From Fasciolopsis buskii (Eukaryota; Platyhelminthes; Trematoda; Plagiorchiida; Fasciolidae), in assembly GCA_008360955.1 (NCBI GenBank), contig LUCM01000151.1, forward strand, positions 291,827-355,826: a stretch of DNA of 64,000 nt, in the 5' to 3' direction. A program made the position numbers and the translations under genes. Numbering within the stretch: position 1 is the first letter of the stretch; each line of letters starts with the position of its first letter. The notes below the pieces were generated by a model. The model worked only from the letters and a program-made list of their open reading frames with translations, searched no databases and was not told the DNA's origin. This document shows, piece by piece, positions 25,640-37,309 of the stretch.

Positions 25640-26440
25640 TGAGCAAACCCTTCCACGCTTAAAGCATTTTATATAACAAAATCAGCGATTGTCAGGTGAC
25701 TTCTTCAGAAAACTTGTCGAGGTGGTCAATTTCTAAAGCAGGTCGCGGACCTGAATATAGATGCACCTGCTTATCATTTTTGTTTATTTGACAATGGAAG
25801 TACAATGGGAAAAGATGTGCCAGTTGCTCATCGAAATATTCAAAGAAGAAAACATTGGATGTCACACTGGACGGTGAAGTGCAATGCTCGGCAAGCCTAG
25901 ACCAAGTTTGGACTGTCCAAACCCACTCCACTTTAAAGTATGGCATAACACCATTACCCCAGAATAAAACCGACAAAGGTGCCCTGGCCAACAGCGATGC
26001 GTTAGGTGGAACCAAATCTGGAACCCATTCGCGAGTGCATACATATGGTTCTCACTTAGATTTCAGTTAGAAGAAATGATTTACATTTTCAGGTTTACAC
26101 AACTTTCCTACTGCTCTAAGTGAGAGTAAACAGTGATCAAGTCCTGACGGTGATCTTTGTCTCCTTAGGCGCCTATATTTTGATTCAGATACTTTGTAGA
26201 TTATGGAGGAGAATCATCATTACTGGTGGCTTTCGATTATTTGAGTTACTGGTTATACGGAAATCTTTAATGTCGGAGCCAATCAACTCGGAAAAAGCAG
26301 TAGTGAATACGGCATTGTCAAAAATCTCGAATAAAACAGAAAACGTTCCCAAGCCACTGACTCATTCGTCCACAATGAAAGATATTTTCTGTTTGTTAAA
26401 ACCGATTATCGTTAACTCTAGTGGAAATAATTAAGTCAAG
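25640..26440. other. Region of overlapping uncertain frames
   Basis: 25692-26015 (minus) and 25855-26070 (plus) overlap as mirror frames. They share a perfect palindrome around TTTGGACTGTCCAAA (25909-25923). 26120-26434 (plus, 104 codons, no early ATG) starts with a hydrophobic stretch like one membrane segment and has a hydrophilic tail. It follows pyrimidine-rich AG sites and could be a last exon, but it is of a length that chance produces. Confidence 0.3.
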
Positions 26441-29400
26441 CAGACAACAAGTTCTCGGTTTTTTAACGAAACGAAATAGTTTGTGTTGGTTTTCCGTGAC
26501 AAACACCCAATGATCGATTTGTTTGCTGACAAATTTAGACTAGCGTTGTTGGAAAACTTTTATCTAAATCATTTTTGCTGAACTCGTCGACTGACGTGCA
26601 CAGTGCAATGACCTAGTTATTTTGCAGACCCTCGACCCTGATCCTGCGTGTGATGTCACAACATCCTCTACTTTCGCATATATTAATAAAATGCAAAAAC
26701 GCATGAAACTCCGGACAATTCACGGTCACTCTAGGATGTTTTGATATTCCGATAAGGTTGTTCGCTCTATAGTTGTGGAGAGCGGGTGCAAACCAAATGG
26801 AAAAACAACAGGTAGCGAACGTCGCTACTAACAGCTCATTGATAATGCAGTCAGTATTTTGACAAATTAATTACAATAAGGTCATTAGTTGCTGAATGAG
26901 TGCAAATTTCCATTTCCTGACCACGAGAAACTGGGTCAGGATCCGCCTACTGCATGCAAACTGATCAATTTCCTAGTCTCTAAATAGCCACAATCATCTT
27001 TCGCAAGAGCATATTATATTTTAAATTTAAAATAAACAGATTGAGCACAGATAACCAATACTTTCATTGTTCTGTGATATCACCAGAAATAGTGTCTACA
27101 TGAGGACGGAAGTCAATTGTTTATCGGTCACACAGAAGTGCTTGTTGTATCTCAGTTTATGGGTTGCAACGGTAGTTTGACTCAGTTAGTGGATCCTTTC
27201 TTCTGGCATTTGTCACAATAACAGTAAATAACGGTGAACAAAGTTACCCATAATGGCAACCCAAATGAGGAATTTTCGGAGAAAAGGATTGCGATTCAAG
27301 ACCACATGAAGTTTTCAGAATCGTTTACAATAATTTCTTTACACAACTTAACACGAATTTGGTACATCTTCTCCACTAGTTTGACTCTAGTAATTTCTGC
27401 TTGCCTAGACAAAATGCTTGGGTTTTTCCTTCATGCAAGCGAATTTTACGCTAAAAGGTCCTATCAGCGTTATCGACGCCGAGCTAATTATTGGAGGAAA
27501 AATGAATTTGCTGTTTACTTTTTGTTAGAAAACCTCCATATTCTGTGCTCTCACAATGGCTCAAAAACAGGACGAATCACCGTGAATCCGGTACCAGTTG
27601 CATGGTCACGGACCGGTGGCATACAGTAATCCACTCCTACGCTAGATGCTTCCGTTGATACAAGTTTGGTGCTGCTCTGACGCCGATATACTAGTTTTAT
27701 TAGTACTAGCAAGCATGAACACACTCTGTGCTGTCTTAGCTACTCAGACAACAACTATACCAACGTTTATGGGGATCAGATATGAAGCATGTACAGATAG
27801 AGTTATTAGTTTTGACGATATTTTCATTGTCTGGAGAAAGAAGCACTACCTACTCGTGACATGTTGAGAGTAACTTTTTCATCCGATAGTCTATATGCAT
27901 AGCTTGAAATTCCTAATTAATTTCCTTTCTAAATCAAAGGTAAGCAAGATATTTTCATTATTACTTCAAAAATCTAGAGGTTCAATGTAATTTTCTGTTT
28001 CGCTTCGTTGTAAAGTAGGCGGCTGCATGAATTGCCCGTAGACTTCGATCATCCCAATAACAAGCTGATATAATCTAGAAAAACTAATCCCTTCCTAACC
28101 TTAAAAAGCTGGCCTGAGAGAAACAGATCATCAGGAATACCAACCAAATGGGTTATGTAAACCTACCGTTCGATGCAAAACAATAACAAATAGGTTGTCA
28201 ATTATATCAATGAATTTGCCTGGTAATTGCTGCACTCTAACTTCCGGTGTTGCCAATATGTGCTTGTAGCTCGGCATTCAGCGTACCAGTGGAGTTCCAG
28301 TCAGCACAAGTAAATACTTCATGTATCTTGGAAAGTTAGTGTTATTGACCTAAATACGCATTTAGTGCACAATACGTGCGGGTATGCTTAAAATCCGAGT
28401 CACAAAATGATAGGCAGAATATCTGATAAGCCGGCTGACGGCAAAGAAGTCAAGCAACTCATTTGGTTGCGCAATCGCAAACCTGATATGTGATATACAA
28501 AAATATCACTTTAGACAGTTTTTCTGAAACTTTCTAGGTTTCTGGACATGCAAACCTTACACGATATTTGATGACCAGGAAAGATCATAGAGAAACCGAA
28601 ATCTCCATGGGCAAGAGATCCGCAATACAAAACGGTTGGCAGACCAAAGTGAGATGAAGAACTTCAATGGAGGCAATTCGTAACAGATGATGTGTTCAGT
28701 CTTACTACGTGGCGTGCCTCAGTTGCACTTGTATACTTTACAGTCGTTAAACGAGACAATTCGTTTTCATGGGTAGGCAGTTACAGGATAGGTTCAAGTT
28801 TTACCGGGGAAACGAACGTGTTTCCGATTGGCGTACAGTAAATGGTGCACTCAAAAAAATCAAAATATTTGAGTATTAATAAATCATTCTGAAAAGGCAA
28901 TATGTCTGCTGCATCGTCTACATATCTGATGAGCACTGCGCTTGTTAAACTGATATGCAGGAAAACAGGTCAATTATTAGATGTGTAAATAAGGAATCTC
29001 GGTCACGTAAACGCGTAATTTGCTGATGTTTAGCAGAGTGAACACTAAACCGAATAACAGTCAGTGGTCTATCGGTAGTACGATAGCGAATTATTTTGGC
29101 CCTAAAGGCAATTACAATCCAGGAAACAGAGTCTTCCTCAATTAACGAACGCAAAAAGTAACGAACGGAGCAGGTTAAAACAGGTGCAACCAATTGGAAT
29201 TACACAGTGATTAGGCAAAAACAAAACAATGGAGGATACACGTTTTACTTTGATATACTAGCATGGTTTAGATCTTATTGTTCGTTTTAGTTCTGAAATC
29301 GTCTACCTGTGGAACAGATTCCAAATGCTCGCCGAAATGCAAATGAGATGATTATAGCAACGACAAAAGATGAAAGGAAGCATTATCGGTGTCGTTGTTC

Positions 29401-30300
29401 CAATTCTTTTTGTTGCCTCCTTTCGCTTTGTCAGTATCGCTGCTAATTAAAATGAGGAATTGAAACTGCGGAGCCAAGGATGGCAAAAGGAAAGTTTTGC
29501 ATTGGTTCTCTTTGACTTTTTAGTGTGAACCCCAAACATTGTGTCTGCGGTACATCCTACCTAATGCAGTCCGACTAGTTCACATTCAAACTTCGTGTCG
29601 GATGTCCAATTCCGAAATCGCATTATCCAATTCAGGTATCTCGAAAAATGGAAATCAGCGTCAGGCCTTTATCTTCAAAGTCTTTTATACGCGGCAGAAC
29701 ACTGATATTCTTGTTCTTCTAAGCATGCATAGGACATCAACCTACCTCGTGGGTTCTTCTTCCCATCTGAACACTGTAGCAATTTTCTGGGCACATTGGC
29801 TATCGATATGCTTGAAGTGCACGTCCTTTGTTTGTAGAATTGAATAAAATAGCCCTCAAATAAATACTCAGACAAACGGCCCTTGTTAAGATGTATCAAT
29901 GCAACTCGACATCACAGTAATACCCGTAGGAAATTAAAGTCGCTCTTATGGTGTTTACCAAAATTGTGAAGTTTATGACCAAAAGATATTAGGTGATCGA
30001 AGGAGTTGACAAGTCCCATTTCCTGCGGCCATTACGGCTAAACATTCTCATTTCTGGCCTACATCCCAGCTAACTATTACATCACTTACTAACTTTACCG
30101 AGCATGCCTTTTTGCTGAACACTGGCCTTTTGTTAAATAACTTCTGATCATCTATCGATTTTTAAACAGAAGCAAGTAGAAATTGGTCCGGATAAATTTC
30201 TCTGTAACAGCAAAATAGAGATGAATGAAAAATAAATAAAATTCTCCCTGTGACTAACCATGGATGCAATTTTGTTGATTCATATCATCTTGCGGTTGTT
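26441..30300. other. Unassigned DNA upstream of the receptor gene
   Basis: The longest frame, 27234-27629 (131 codons), opens with GTG and has no recognisable content. No repeat matches were found. Long-range regulatory sequence for the receptor could lie here but none is identifiable. Confidence 0.55.
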
Positions 30301-30304
30301 CTAA

Positions 30305-30358
30305 CCAATAGGAATTACGTGCATCTCCATCCAATCACGTCACACCATTACTTATTGG
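30305..30358 (+). promoter_or_regulatory. Putative promoter-proximal CCAAT cluster of the receptor gene
   Basis: Three CCAAT boxes lie within 54 bp: forward at 30305-30309 and 30331-30335, inverted (ATTGG) at 30354-30358. The middle one overlaps TCACGTCA (30335-30342), one mismatch from a cAMP response element. The cluster is 70-125 bp upstream of the first ATG. No clear TATA box is visible. Spacing fits a promoter, but such short motifs also occur by chance. Confidence 0.3.
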
Positions 30359-30421
30359 TGACCGACTACTGATTTGTAAACGCCAGCGGACAGTCAGTTA
30401 TTGTTTCCATTGAGTTTGTAA

Positions 30422-30436
30422 ATGGAGAATGAATAG
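30422..30436 (+). promoter_or_regulatory. Four-codon upstream ORF overlapping the first ATG of the receptor
   Basis: ATG GAG AAT GAA TAG begins 7 nt before the annotated first ATG and ends just after it, in another frame. Scanning ribosomes that start here would miss Met1 and could reinitiate at Met26, 67 nt after the stop. It matters only if the transcript includes this stretch, which the DNA alone does not show. Confidence 0.4.
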
Positions 30437-31946
30437 TGATACCTTCAGTCTACTAAGGAAATCTGAGGTCCCCGTGTGTGGCACTCTAAAAACGTTCGTT
30501 ACCATGAAACTTATAATCTTGTACCTCAGTTTTTGTCATATTTTCACAACACATGCGCTTAATTGTGACCAACCGAGAAACCCCACCGGGACTTCCATAC
30601 AGAAGTGGAAAGCCATACACGAATTGGTGCGTTTAGTTTGTTTCCAAATCCTGATTCCCTGCATTTGCGTGATTGGAATCACAACAAATTTGATGAACAT
30701 AGCTGTCCTTGCCCGGCCACGAATGCGATCGTCAACAAGTATGTATTTATTGGCTTTAGCTGTCTGTGATCTGGTATACGGGTGCATTTTAGCACTAATG
30801 TCTTTGAGAACGGTTCGGATTCTGGAGTCCAGCTTCACATATATGGTCACCTTTCCTGTTCAAATGGCAATTGGAAATTTGTGCAGCAATATGGCAACTT
30901 GGTTGACTTGTGCGTTCACAGTTGAACGCTTTGTGGCAATCACCTTCCCTATTTTGGCTAGGAAAGTTTGTACTAGGAGACGTTGCAAATGGATTATCGG
31001 ATCGCTTTTTGTATTCACGTTTCTTATCACATTGCCGGATTTTTTCACAAAAGAAATCCGACTGCAAATTCCACGTTTGTACACGCACCAAAATTGTAAT
31101 CAAACAAGATTGTTATCAGAACCCAAGCCTCAGAAACCTTCAGCTTCTTTACCGTATAGACTTTCCGACAGCGCGTTCGGACGTCAGTTGCAGAATTTTG
31201 GTTGGCCAATAATCCTCATTGTCTTGGTATTTATCCTTCCCCTATTGCTGCTAACAATATTCAACGGACTCCTTATTCGGTCTGTCGTCAAGACGTATTC
31301 TTATCGCAGGTGCCCGGTCGCGATTTCAAGAGAAAACAAAAATGGCAGTTTTGAACGTACTCGATCTTCCCAAATGCTTGTTCTGTCTTTTGGACAATCC
31401 TCCTACAAAACCTCATGCAGAAAAATAACAAATGAAAACCTAGAAGCAGAACATGATCAAATGTCGCCTCACTCCCAAAACAATCACGAAAAAGTGGACC
31501 AAACAGTATCTTTCCAGTTTCCAAAATCGAGCGAACCCCAGTTGAACGAATTTGGCGAGACCAGGGTGGAAATCGAGGAAACGGAAGAAGAAGACGCCGG
31601 TCAGACAACAGTGTCTACCGGCCAAAGATCACGATTAGGTCGAGTAAACTTCCGAGCATTTGTTGGACCGGGCATGTCCGAACGTCATCGTATAACTGTG
31701 ATGCTTATTGTGGTCGTATTGACATTCTGTATTTTCACCTTGCCCAGTGCCGCGATCCACCTAGTAGCGGAACTGCGCACTGCGGACAATGGGGTGGGTG
31801 ATATCAAAACTCGTATTGCCGGCAATTTTGCCAATTTGGCTTTAGCTATCAATTCTTCGTTGAACTTTTTTCTTTATTCTTGGCTAAGCAAAGGGTTCAG
31901 ACGAACATTTCGTTCTCTTTTCAACTGTCGGGCAAGTGACTTCTGA
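30429..31946 (+). CDS. Class A GPCR, FMRFamide/neuropeptide receptor-like, single coding exon
   Basis: Plasma-membrane receptor expected to bind a neuropeptide and signal through G proteins. The 505-residue frame has seven hydrophobic helices at about 68-94, 102-124, 137-162, 187-205, 256-284, 421-446 and 466-485. Rhodopsin-family landmarks: N87 (helix 1), D114 in LALAVCD (helix 2), ERF 166-168 in place of DRY, P271 (helix 5), FCIFTLP 433-439 (helix 6), NFFLY 479-483 in place of NPxxY, then helix 8 with C500 for possible palmitoylation. The loop between helices 3 and 4 plus ITLPDFF, and NSSLNFFLY, resemble the FMRFamide-receptor group. The third cytoplasmic loop is long (about 285-419) and ends acidic. 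N224 is a glycosylation sequon. Residues 26-43 look like a signal peptide, so Met26 (30504, context ACCATGA) may be the true start. No intron interrupts it. The ligand is unknown. Confidence 0.9.
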   Translation: MNSDTFSLLRKSEVPVCGTLKTFVTMKLIILYLSFCHIFTTHALNCDQPRNPTGTSIQKWKAIHELVRLVCFQILIPCICVIGITTNLMNIAVLARPRMRSSTSMYLLALAVCDLVYGCILALMSLRTVRILESSFTYMVTFPVQMAIGNLCSNMATWLTCAFTVERFVAITFPILARKVCTRRRCKWIIGSLFVFTFLITLPDFFTKEIRLQIPRLYTHQNCNQTRLLSEPKPQKPSASLPYRLSDSAFGRQLQNFGWPIILIVLVFILPLLLLTIFNGLLIRSVVKTYSYRRCPVAISRENKNGSFERTRSSQMLVLSFGQSSYKTSCRKITNENLEAEHDQMSPHSQNNHEKVDQTVSFQFPKSSEPQLNEFGETRVEIEETEEEDAGQTTVSTGQRSRLGRVNFRAFVGPGMSERHRITVMLIVVVLTFCIFTLPSAAIHLVAELRTADNGVGDIKTRIAGNFANLALAINSSLNFFLYSWLSKGFRRTFRSLFNCRASDF

Positions 31947-32129
31947 TGATAATTTGTGTGCATCTCTATGTATGTATGCATGTTCAGTTGACATCCTTGG
32001 GTGCTTAGACAATTCCATCGATTCCAATTCGGATAGCATGACCTCATCATATTACCTCGTGTTTCTTTTGTTTCACATCGATTCAGATTGTTATTAGTGC
32101 ACTAATTATTTGTGTACTCAGCCGTGATC

Positions 32130-32135
32130 ATTAAA
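32130..32135 (+). terminator. ATTAAA, likely polyadenylation signal of the receptor gene
   Basis: This is the common variant of the AATAAA signal, about 184 nt after the receptor stop codon, a plausible 3' UTR length. A TG/T-rich stretch follows. Such hexamers are frequent in AT-rich DNA, so this is a reasonable guess rather than proof. Confidence 0.4.
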
Positions 32136-32139
32136 CCTT

Positions 32140-34370
32140 TCGTGTACATTTTTCATTACAGCTTGTGGTGATGCTCGCAAACTGTTTGGATGTGTGTGAA
32201 AAATTCTCGATCAGTAAAAATTTGTGTTTCATGGACTTTTTTGCTCTCACGAGAGCCAATGTAATGCCAGTAGGGAACATGTAAGGAAGACATGCTCAAA
32301 TTGATATTGAACGTTTCGAACAGTAACGGGTTTCGCAGCACGACTCTGAATTTGAAAGCAACCCATGTCGTCGAATTTATTAATTGAACTAAAACTGCAC
32401 GGGTATTTTGGCAGTACTAAACACGGTTCAATTAGCGACAGTTATTTTAGTTTCTACCCACGTGGTTTATAGTGAATATACACCTGTGTAATTATATTCA
32501 AAACTGATGAATGCAGCTAATACCTCGTCGCCATCGCTGAGAATCATTATGCTGGTGGACAAAGACATAATTCAACAGAGAACAATCGAAAGCAGATTCA
32601 ATGTGATGTTATTTTGTTGACAGGAGTAAACGATGACGCAGCATGCGAAACACAGCCGATAGCTTAAAACTCTAAACAGTTTCAGAGCGCTTGAATATTT
32701 GTGTTTGTCCTAGCTCAAGTTTTTGGTTTTCCGGGGTTCTGATTGCTAAACTGAGCGAACGTTTCATCACATTTATTGACACTGTCAGCCACCTCGACTG
32801 TTTATGAGGATTTTGAGATCTAAATCCCAAGCGGAGGCTTCAGGACCTGATGAAAATTCCTGAAAGTGAGTTTTGTTTGCCTCGGTGTTCTTCGACTAGC
32901 CACAAAATTTGTGAAAATTGGTGTGCGTGTTTGTCATATCACTGATTAGAATTGTATTAACTGTTTACTTGGCAAAATGGACTTCTCTTCAAACAACTCG
33001 ACAAAGAGTGAACGTTATTTGTGTAGAAACATCGGACCAAACGATAAAACCAAATACTTGTAATTAGACCAACTGACCCTTATTTCCAGTGAGGGGCAGG
33101 TATTAGTCACACATGCATACATTAGAACTTTGGGTAGAGCGAACTTTTATATTTTTGGCATCATTTTTAAGAGGCCACCCCTTGTTGTAGTCACAAATCC
33201 TATTGTCATTGCCGTGTGAGGAACTTTGCGGAATGAAAGTCAGGTTTGCCAGTGTTTATCGGGGAGAGAGTGCTGAGTAATATATCCGGAGTTTCACTAA
33301 CCCCATTTTCTTCGCTTGTGAAGAACCGATTAAAGTCAGTAGCCTCCGAGGCATATAAATTAAACAAGAAATCAACTCACTTAATCAAATTTGGTTAATT
33401 AGTAAAAAAACCATTCATAAAAATCCCAAGTTAAATGTTACCTTAGCTTGCATGACATTTAATGATGCTTTTCGTCTACTCAGATGAGTGTTTTTTTCAG
33501 TACCATTGCAGAATTCGACTTCTGGTGTAATGAGATTTGTCATGAGGCTAGGATGTTTTCCCCTAATCTGGCTTACAAGGGAACTCTAATTAACCTACTC
33601 CCACTCGTAATATTGATAAAGAGCACCCAATTTTCCGGAACGCGAACGTCTGCTCCAAGAATGATTGGATTTGTGGGGGTTGAGTGATATTCATGACGGA
33701 AACGCAGTTGCTCAGAATGTCCGATCAATCTCAATGCAGCTCTAGAAGTGGAAACATCCTTCGAGTAGTTACGTTTTATCCAATTTCCATATGTTTTGGC
33801 ACTCGTAATCCGTGTACAATGGGACTGAAACACTACACCTCTGTGAACAGAGTGGGGGTTGCTGGCATTTAGCTTGGCGGAATTGCATTGTTTGTTTTTG
33901 ACTAAGGAAAGGCAGAACCTAAAGTAGAGGGTGCATTGACGTTTCACTTTGTTGCAATTGACAAGCCAAAGTCGCTATTTTTATCCAAAGTTCCCTGAGC
34001 TCTGGTAAATCTGGTCGGCTAAAATCTGATGATTTTCACTTGGCAGTTCCCCTTTCTTTTACCATTGACGGGCTAGTTGCAAGAATTTATGTTCTAATTT
34101 GCAATCGCAGAAAATATGAGCGTGTTAAAAAATCCACTTCTATTTTTTTTCATTGAGATTAATTGTTCAAAATTGTTAGTTTCATAAACCAATGCGTTAA
34201 GGATTTTGCACAAGGTTCTCCTTTCCGTACAAATTTTTGTTACCTGAACTTCAGTTGCCTATAGGATGCTATGTGTTTCGTTATTCTGTATCCTTCGCCA
34301 CGCCAGTATTTTGCCGGTCGCTGTATGGCTGTAGAAGAATATTTGATGTGTAAAAGCATTCATTTCACTC
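32140..34370. other. Unassigned DNA
   Basis: Frames at 33484-33687, 33684-33872 (plus) and 33573-33947 (minus, 124 codons) overlap one another and have no recognisable domain. No repeat match was seen. Confidence 0.5.
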
Positions 34371-34376
34371 GAAAAA

Positions 34377-34691
34377 ATGGGCGTACGTCGGCCTCATCCA
34401 TGGTCGAAGCAAAGGCAAATTACCAGCGAATTTGAAACTCGTGTGGTCAATGCAATCGACGTGGCTTATAACGTTCACGAATTCACAAAACTGAAACAAA
34501 TTCATCAAAAACGCCAGCACGAAAAAGTTTGTTGTGTGCATGTCAGGCTTGTCGTGCAAAACAATAATCACCATTTTGGAATAAACGTACAACAGTTCGT
34601 GACACGGTTAACATCTTGGATGCCAAATCACTCGAAATTGGAAGCCTTCCCATCAAGTTTGCAAATACTTTGTACAATTGTGCCCAAGTAA
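34377..34691 (+). CDS. Possible small gene of unknown function, 104 aa
   Basis: The frame starts at an ATG with a good context (A at -3, G at +4) and ends in TAA. Composition is protein-like: basic N-terminus (RRPHPWSKQRQ), a polar middle (HEFTKLKQIHQKRQHEK), then a mixed C-terminus with WMPNHSKLEAFP. No signal peptide, membrane segment or known motif is visible. Codon choice uses G and C at third positions more than nearby non-coding frames, which mildly favours coding. The minus-strand frame over the same bases (34365-34592) looks like its shadow. A SINE copy lies 110 nt downstream. It could also be one exon of a larger gene or a chance frame. Confidence 0.35.
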   Translation: MGVRRPHPWSKQRQITSEFETRVVNAIDVAYNVHEFTKLKQIHQKRQHEKVCCVHVRLVVQNNNHHFGINVQQFVTRLTSWMPNHSKLEAFPSSLQILCTIVPK

Positions 34692-34799
34692 TTGAATGGT
34701 ATTAGCATTTACGTCTTACCGTAGTTACATAAATTTAAATTTCCTTGTGGCGAATAATAAACAGCTAATTCAACTATGAGATGATAGACAGTGCCGAAC

Positions 34800-34975
34800 A
34801 TTCGTTGCCGAAACTATACGCCGTTGTGCTTATTGGACTTGAAATTTATGGGTTTGATAATCCCATCATCGGTCAACTTCCCCAAGTAGAAGTCCTCTGC
34901 TGACCGGGATCCCTTTCGTGAAAATGATGCACAAGTTTTTTATACTCACAAAGGAAGTAAAAGATAAAACAAAGG
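34800..34975 (+). mobile_element. Diverged tRNA-headed SINE copy
   Basis: The head contains GTGCTTATTGGACTTGAA, equivalent to the GTGGCGTTTGGACGTGAA block of the copy at 19010-19218, then an eroded B box and CCCATCATCGGTCAAC, equivalent to CCCACGGCCGGTCACC. The body GAAGTCCTCTGCTGACCGGG and the tail ACAAAGGAAGTAAAAGATA line up with the other copies. All four main copies share the same order of blocks, which supports a single dispersed family. Confidence 0.5.
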
Positions 34976-34979
34976 GCAT

Positions 34980-37300
34980 GCAGATGTTAGCGACCAAAGC
35001 AATAAGTAAGGGTTACAAGTTGAGTGAATCTATTAGTGTTAATATTATGTGCATGCGATTTTTGTCCGAAAGAGGTTGACATAAAAGGATATGTCGATCA
35101 TACTGATCAGTAGCGCAATCGATCATTTCCAAGGCAAACATGTAAATCTTTGTCTGGTTTCCCTGATTTGTGTACTCGCAGCAGCGGTCAGTCATAAGCT
35201 CTTCTTTAGTAATAGGATTTGAAGCTTGCAGACCATGTATTCGTGTGTTATAGTGCGGGACAGTGATCTACACAAACGGATAAACGAGAATGTGAAATAT
35301 GCCACTGCAGTTCCTTTTGGATAGTCGTATTCTAGTGTGCAACAATAAAATGATGAAAGTGCTTATAAAATTGACAGTTTCATTCAACACTTCTTATTCG
35401 CATGTTGGTAAGGAACGTTTGGATTTTAAAGTTAAAGTAACTATGAAATAGGATAATTAAAACAAGAAAATGTTTGTCCACATGATAGATACTTTTGATA
35501 GACAGGAGGAGGTAAATTTATGCAAGATAATTACAGTCCAAAAATGAGTGACTGGTTGCTTGAAAGCTTTTAGATTTTAGGAAGAAACTGTCCGTTGAAT
35601 TCCGTTTTTTGGCTAGTTTGTTCTTCGTTAGTGGAGGACACTGTCTGCTTTTTACACATCGATTCTCTATGATGTTAGAATTTTGATTAAAAGCAGGTCA
35701 GTCAATGGATGATTGATCTTGGAGTTAGGAGACTTCATGGACAGATGAATTATGTTAACGGATCCAATACCCCGTTGGAATGCGAACAGTCCATCACGTT
35801 ACCTTGAAGTAACAAGCAAACACCGGTGCTCGGGTATGATGAAACAGCAAAACAATGCGTGTTCATTCAGCGAAACAAATCAACCCATGCGCATATTTTC
35901 CTCACATTCTCCCATCGCAAACTGATTACAGTTTTTCGTAAAGCCCAGAGGGGAAATACGAATTTGTTTCAAATGGTTTTTATCAAAACGTTCTAATTAT
36001 GAACACTACAATTCGCCTAGTTCTCTACCCCAGACTAGTTGATTTTCGGCTTATCTAGTTTGATGACGTGTCAGAATGTTTTTCTGAAATGATAGCTGCG
36101 TCAAATTTAATGGATCGATTATGCAAATTTACTCATTTTGTGCTACTCCGTTGCCTTTTCTCCATTTCAGGAGCTATCTTCCACGAACGTTTTCACTGCA
36201 GTGTTTGCTGGGGCAAAAGTGACTCGCTTACTGCAGTGTCACATTTTACTTTGCTCGTTAAAACTACTTGGTTTTCAGTCGGAACTGTGGAACCTATTAG
36301 AACATACCAATGGCAGGCACAGACTTTTCTGCGCTCCACTTACTCCCATGGATGCACAGATAATATTGCTGGAATTGCTTTGTCTAGTCTAGTTAGTTCT
36401 CCCTGACAGGATTATGGTTACATGAGTGAAACATTGATTGATTTAAGGGAAATCTAGGGATTGTGTGCTCGAATTGCGCTGAAAATGGAAGCAGACGGCA
36501 CGGATACCGCTGAATGTTACGTAGGTACTATCAGACCGAAAAAAGGTATAATCTCATGGTGGTATTCGGAAAACGGTGAAAACGAAGTGACCCCCTGTCA
36601 GTAATTCGTACCCATCGCTATGTGTTTTCGCCACCTAGAGTTTACTTTGAACGGATATACTGAATTAGTAAACCAACTAAAATTTACCGGAGCTTAGGCG
36701 AGATGGGATAGGTTCTAAACATTCTTTTGCCAATATTCCGAAAGTTATAACGCTTTCAGGATATATCAGCGTATCAGTGAATAATACGAAGGTTTCTACG
36801 TGCTGTTCTTACTAAATCTGGTTCCCAAGGCTAACGCGCTCCAACAGTGTCATAATTCAACTTTGAATGAAAATTTCACAGTCCTTTTGGAGGGAATCAT
36901 AAGATTTATGTAAAGCCATAGCCCCAAATGTCACTCGCCTTGGTTATTCGTTTGGATCTTTTCTGCACAAACACCACATTCCTCCTGGATACAAACAGTG
37001 GCAAAATGAAAAATAACAAAAATATTGTAATCATTTTGGGGTTTAATAGTAATCGTTCATCGTGAATCGGAGAATTGGCATTGACTTGAACTGGTGATTG
37101 CATCAGCGTCAAGGTCGTTCAATCAACCCATGTCAGTTGCTTCTGTGGGTTGCTTGAGAATGAAGAAGTGAGCTAGAACAAGACAAACCTTTTTTTATTT
37201 TTTAGGAAAGTTACAGAATAGATGTTCAGTCGGATTGTTTATGTGTTTAAATCTAATCAGCTTTTTAAACCAAACAAGTCTGTCAACTAAATGCGAATAT
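34980..37300. other. Unassigned DNA
   Basis: 36068-36406 and 36138-36392 (plus) overlap in different frames with no recognisable content. Nothing else was found. Confidence 0.55.
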
Positions 37301-37309
37301 GTGGAACAT

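Noticed and set aside
25909..25923. Perfect 15-nt palindrome TTTGGACTGTCCAAA as an operator-like site
   Set aside because: A single short palindrome in 64 kb of animal DNA is not evidence for a binding site, and it sits in a repeat-like region.
27234..27629. 131-codon plus frame as a gene
   Set aside because: It opens with GTG, shows no motif, and frames of this length are expected once or twice by chance in the window.
33573..33947. 124-codon minus frame as a gene
   Set aside because: Overlaps two plus frames, lacks any recognisable motif, and is of chance length.
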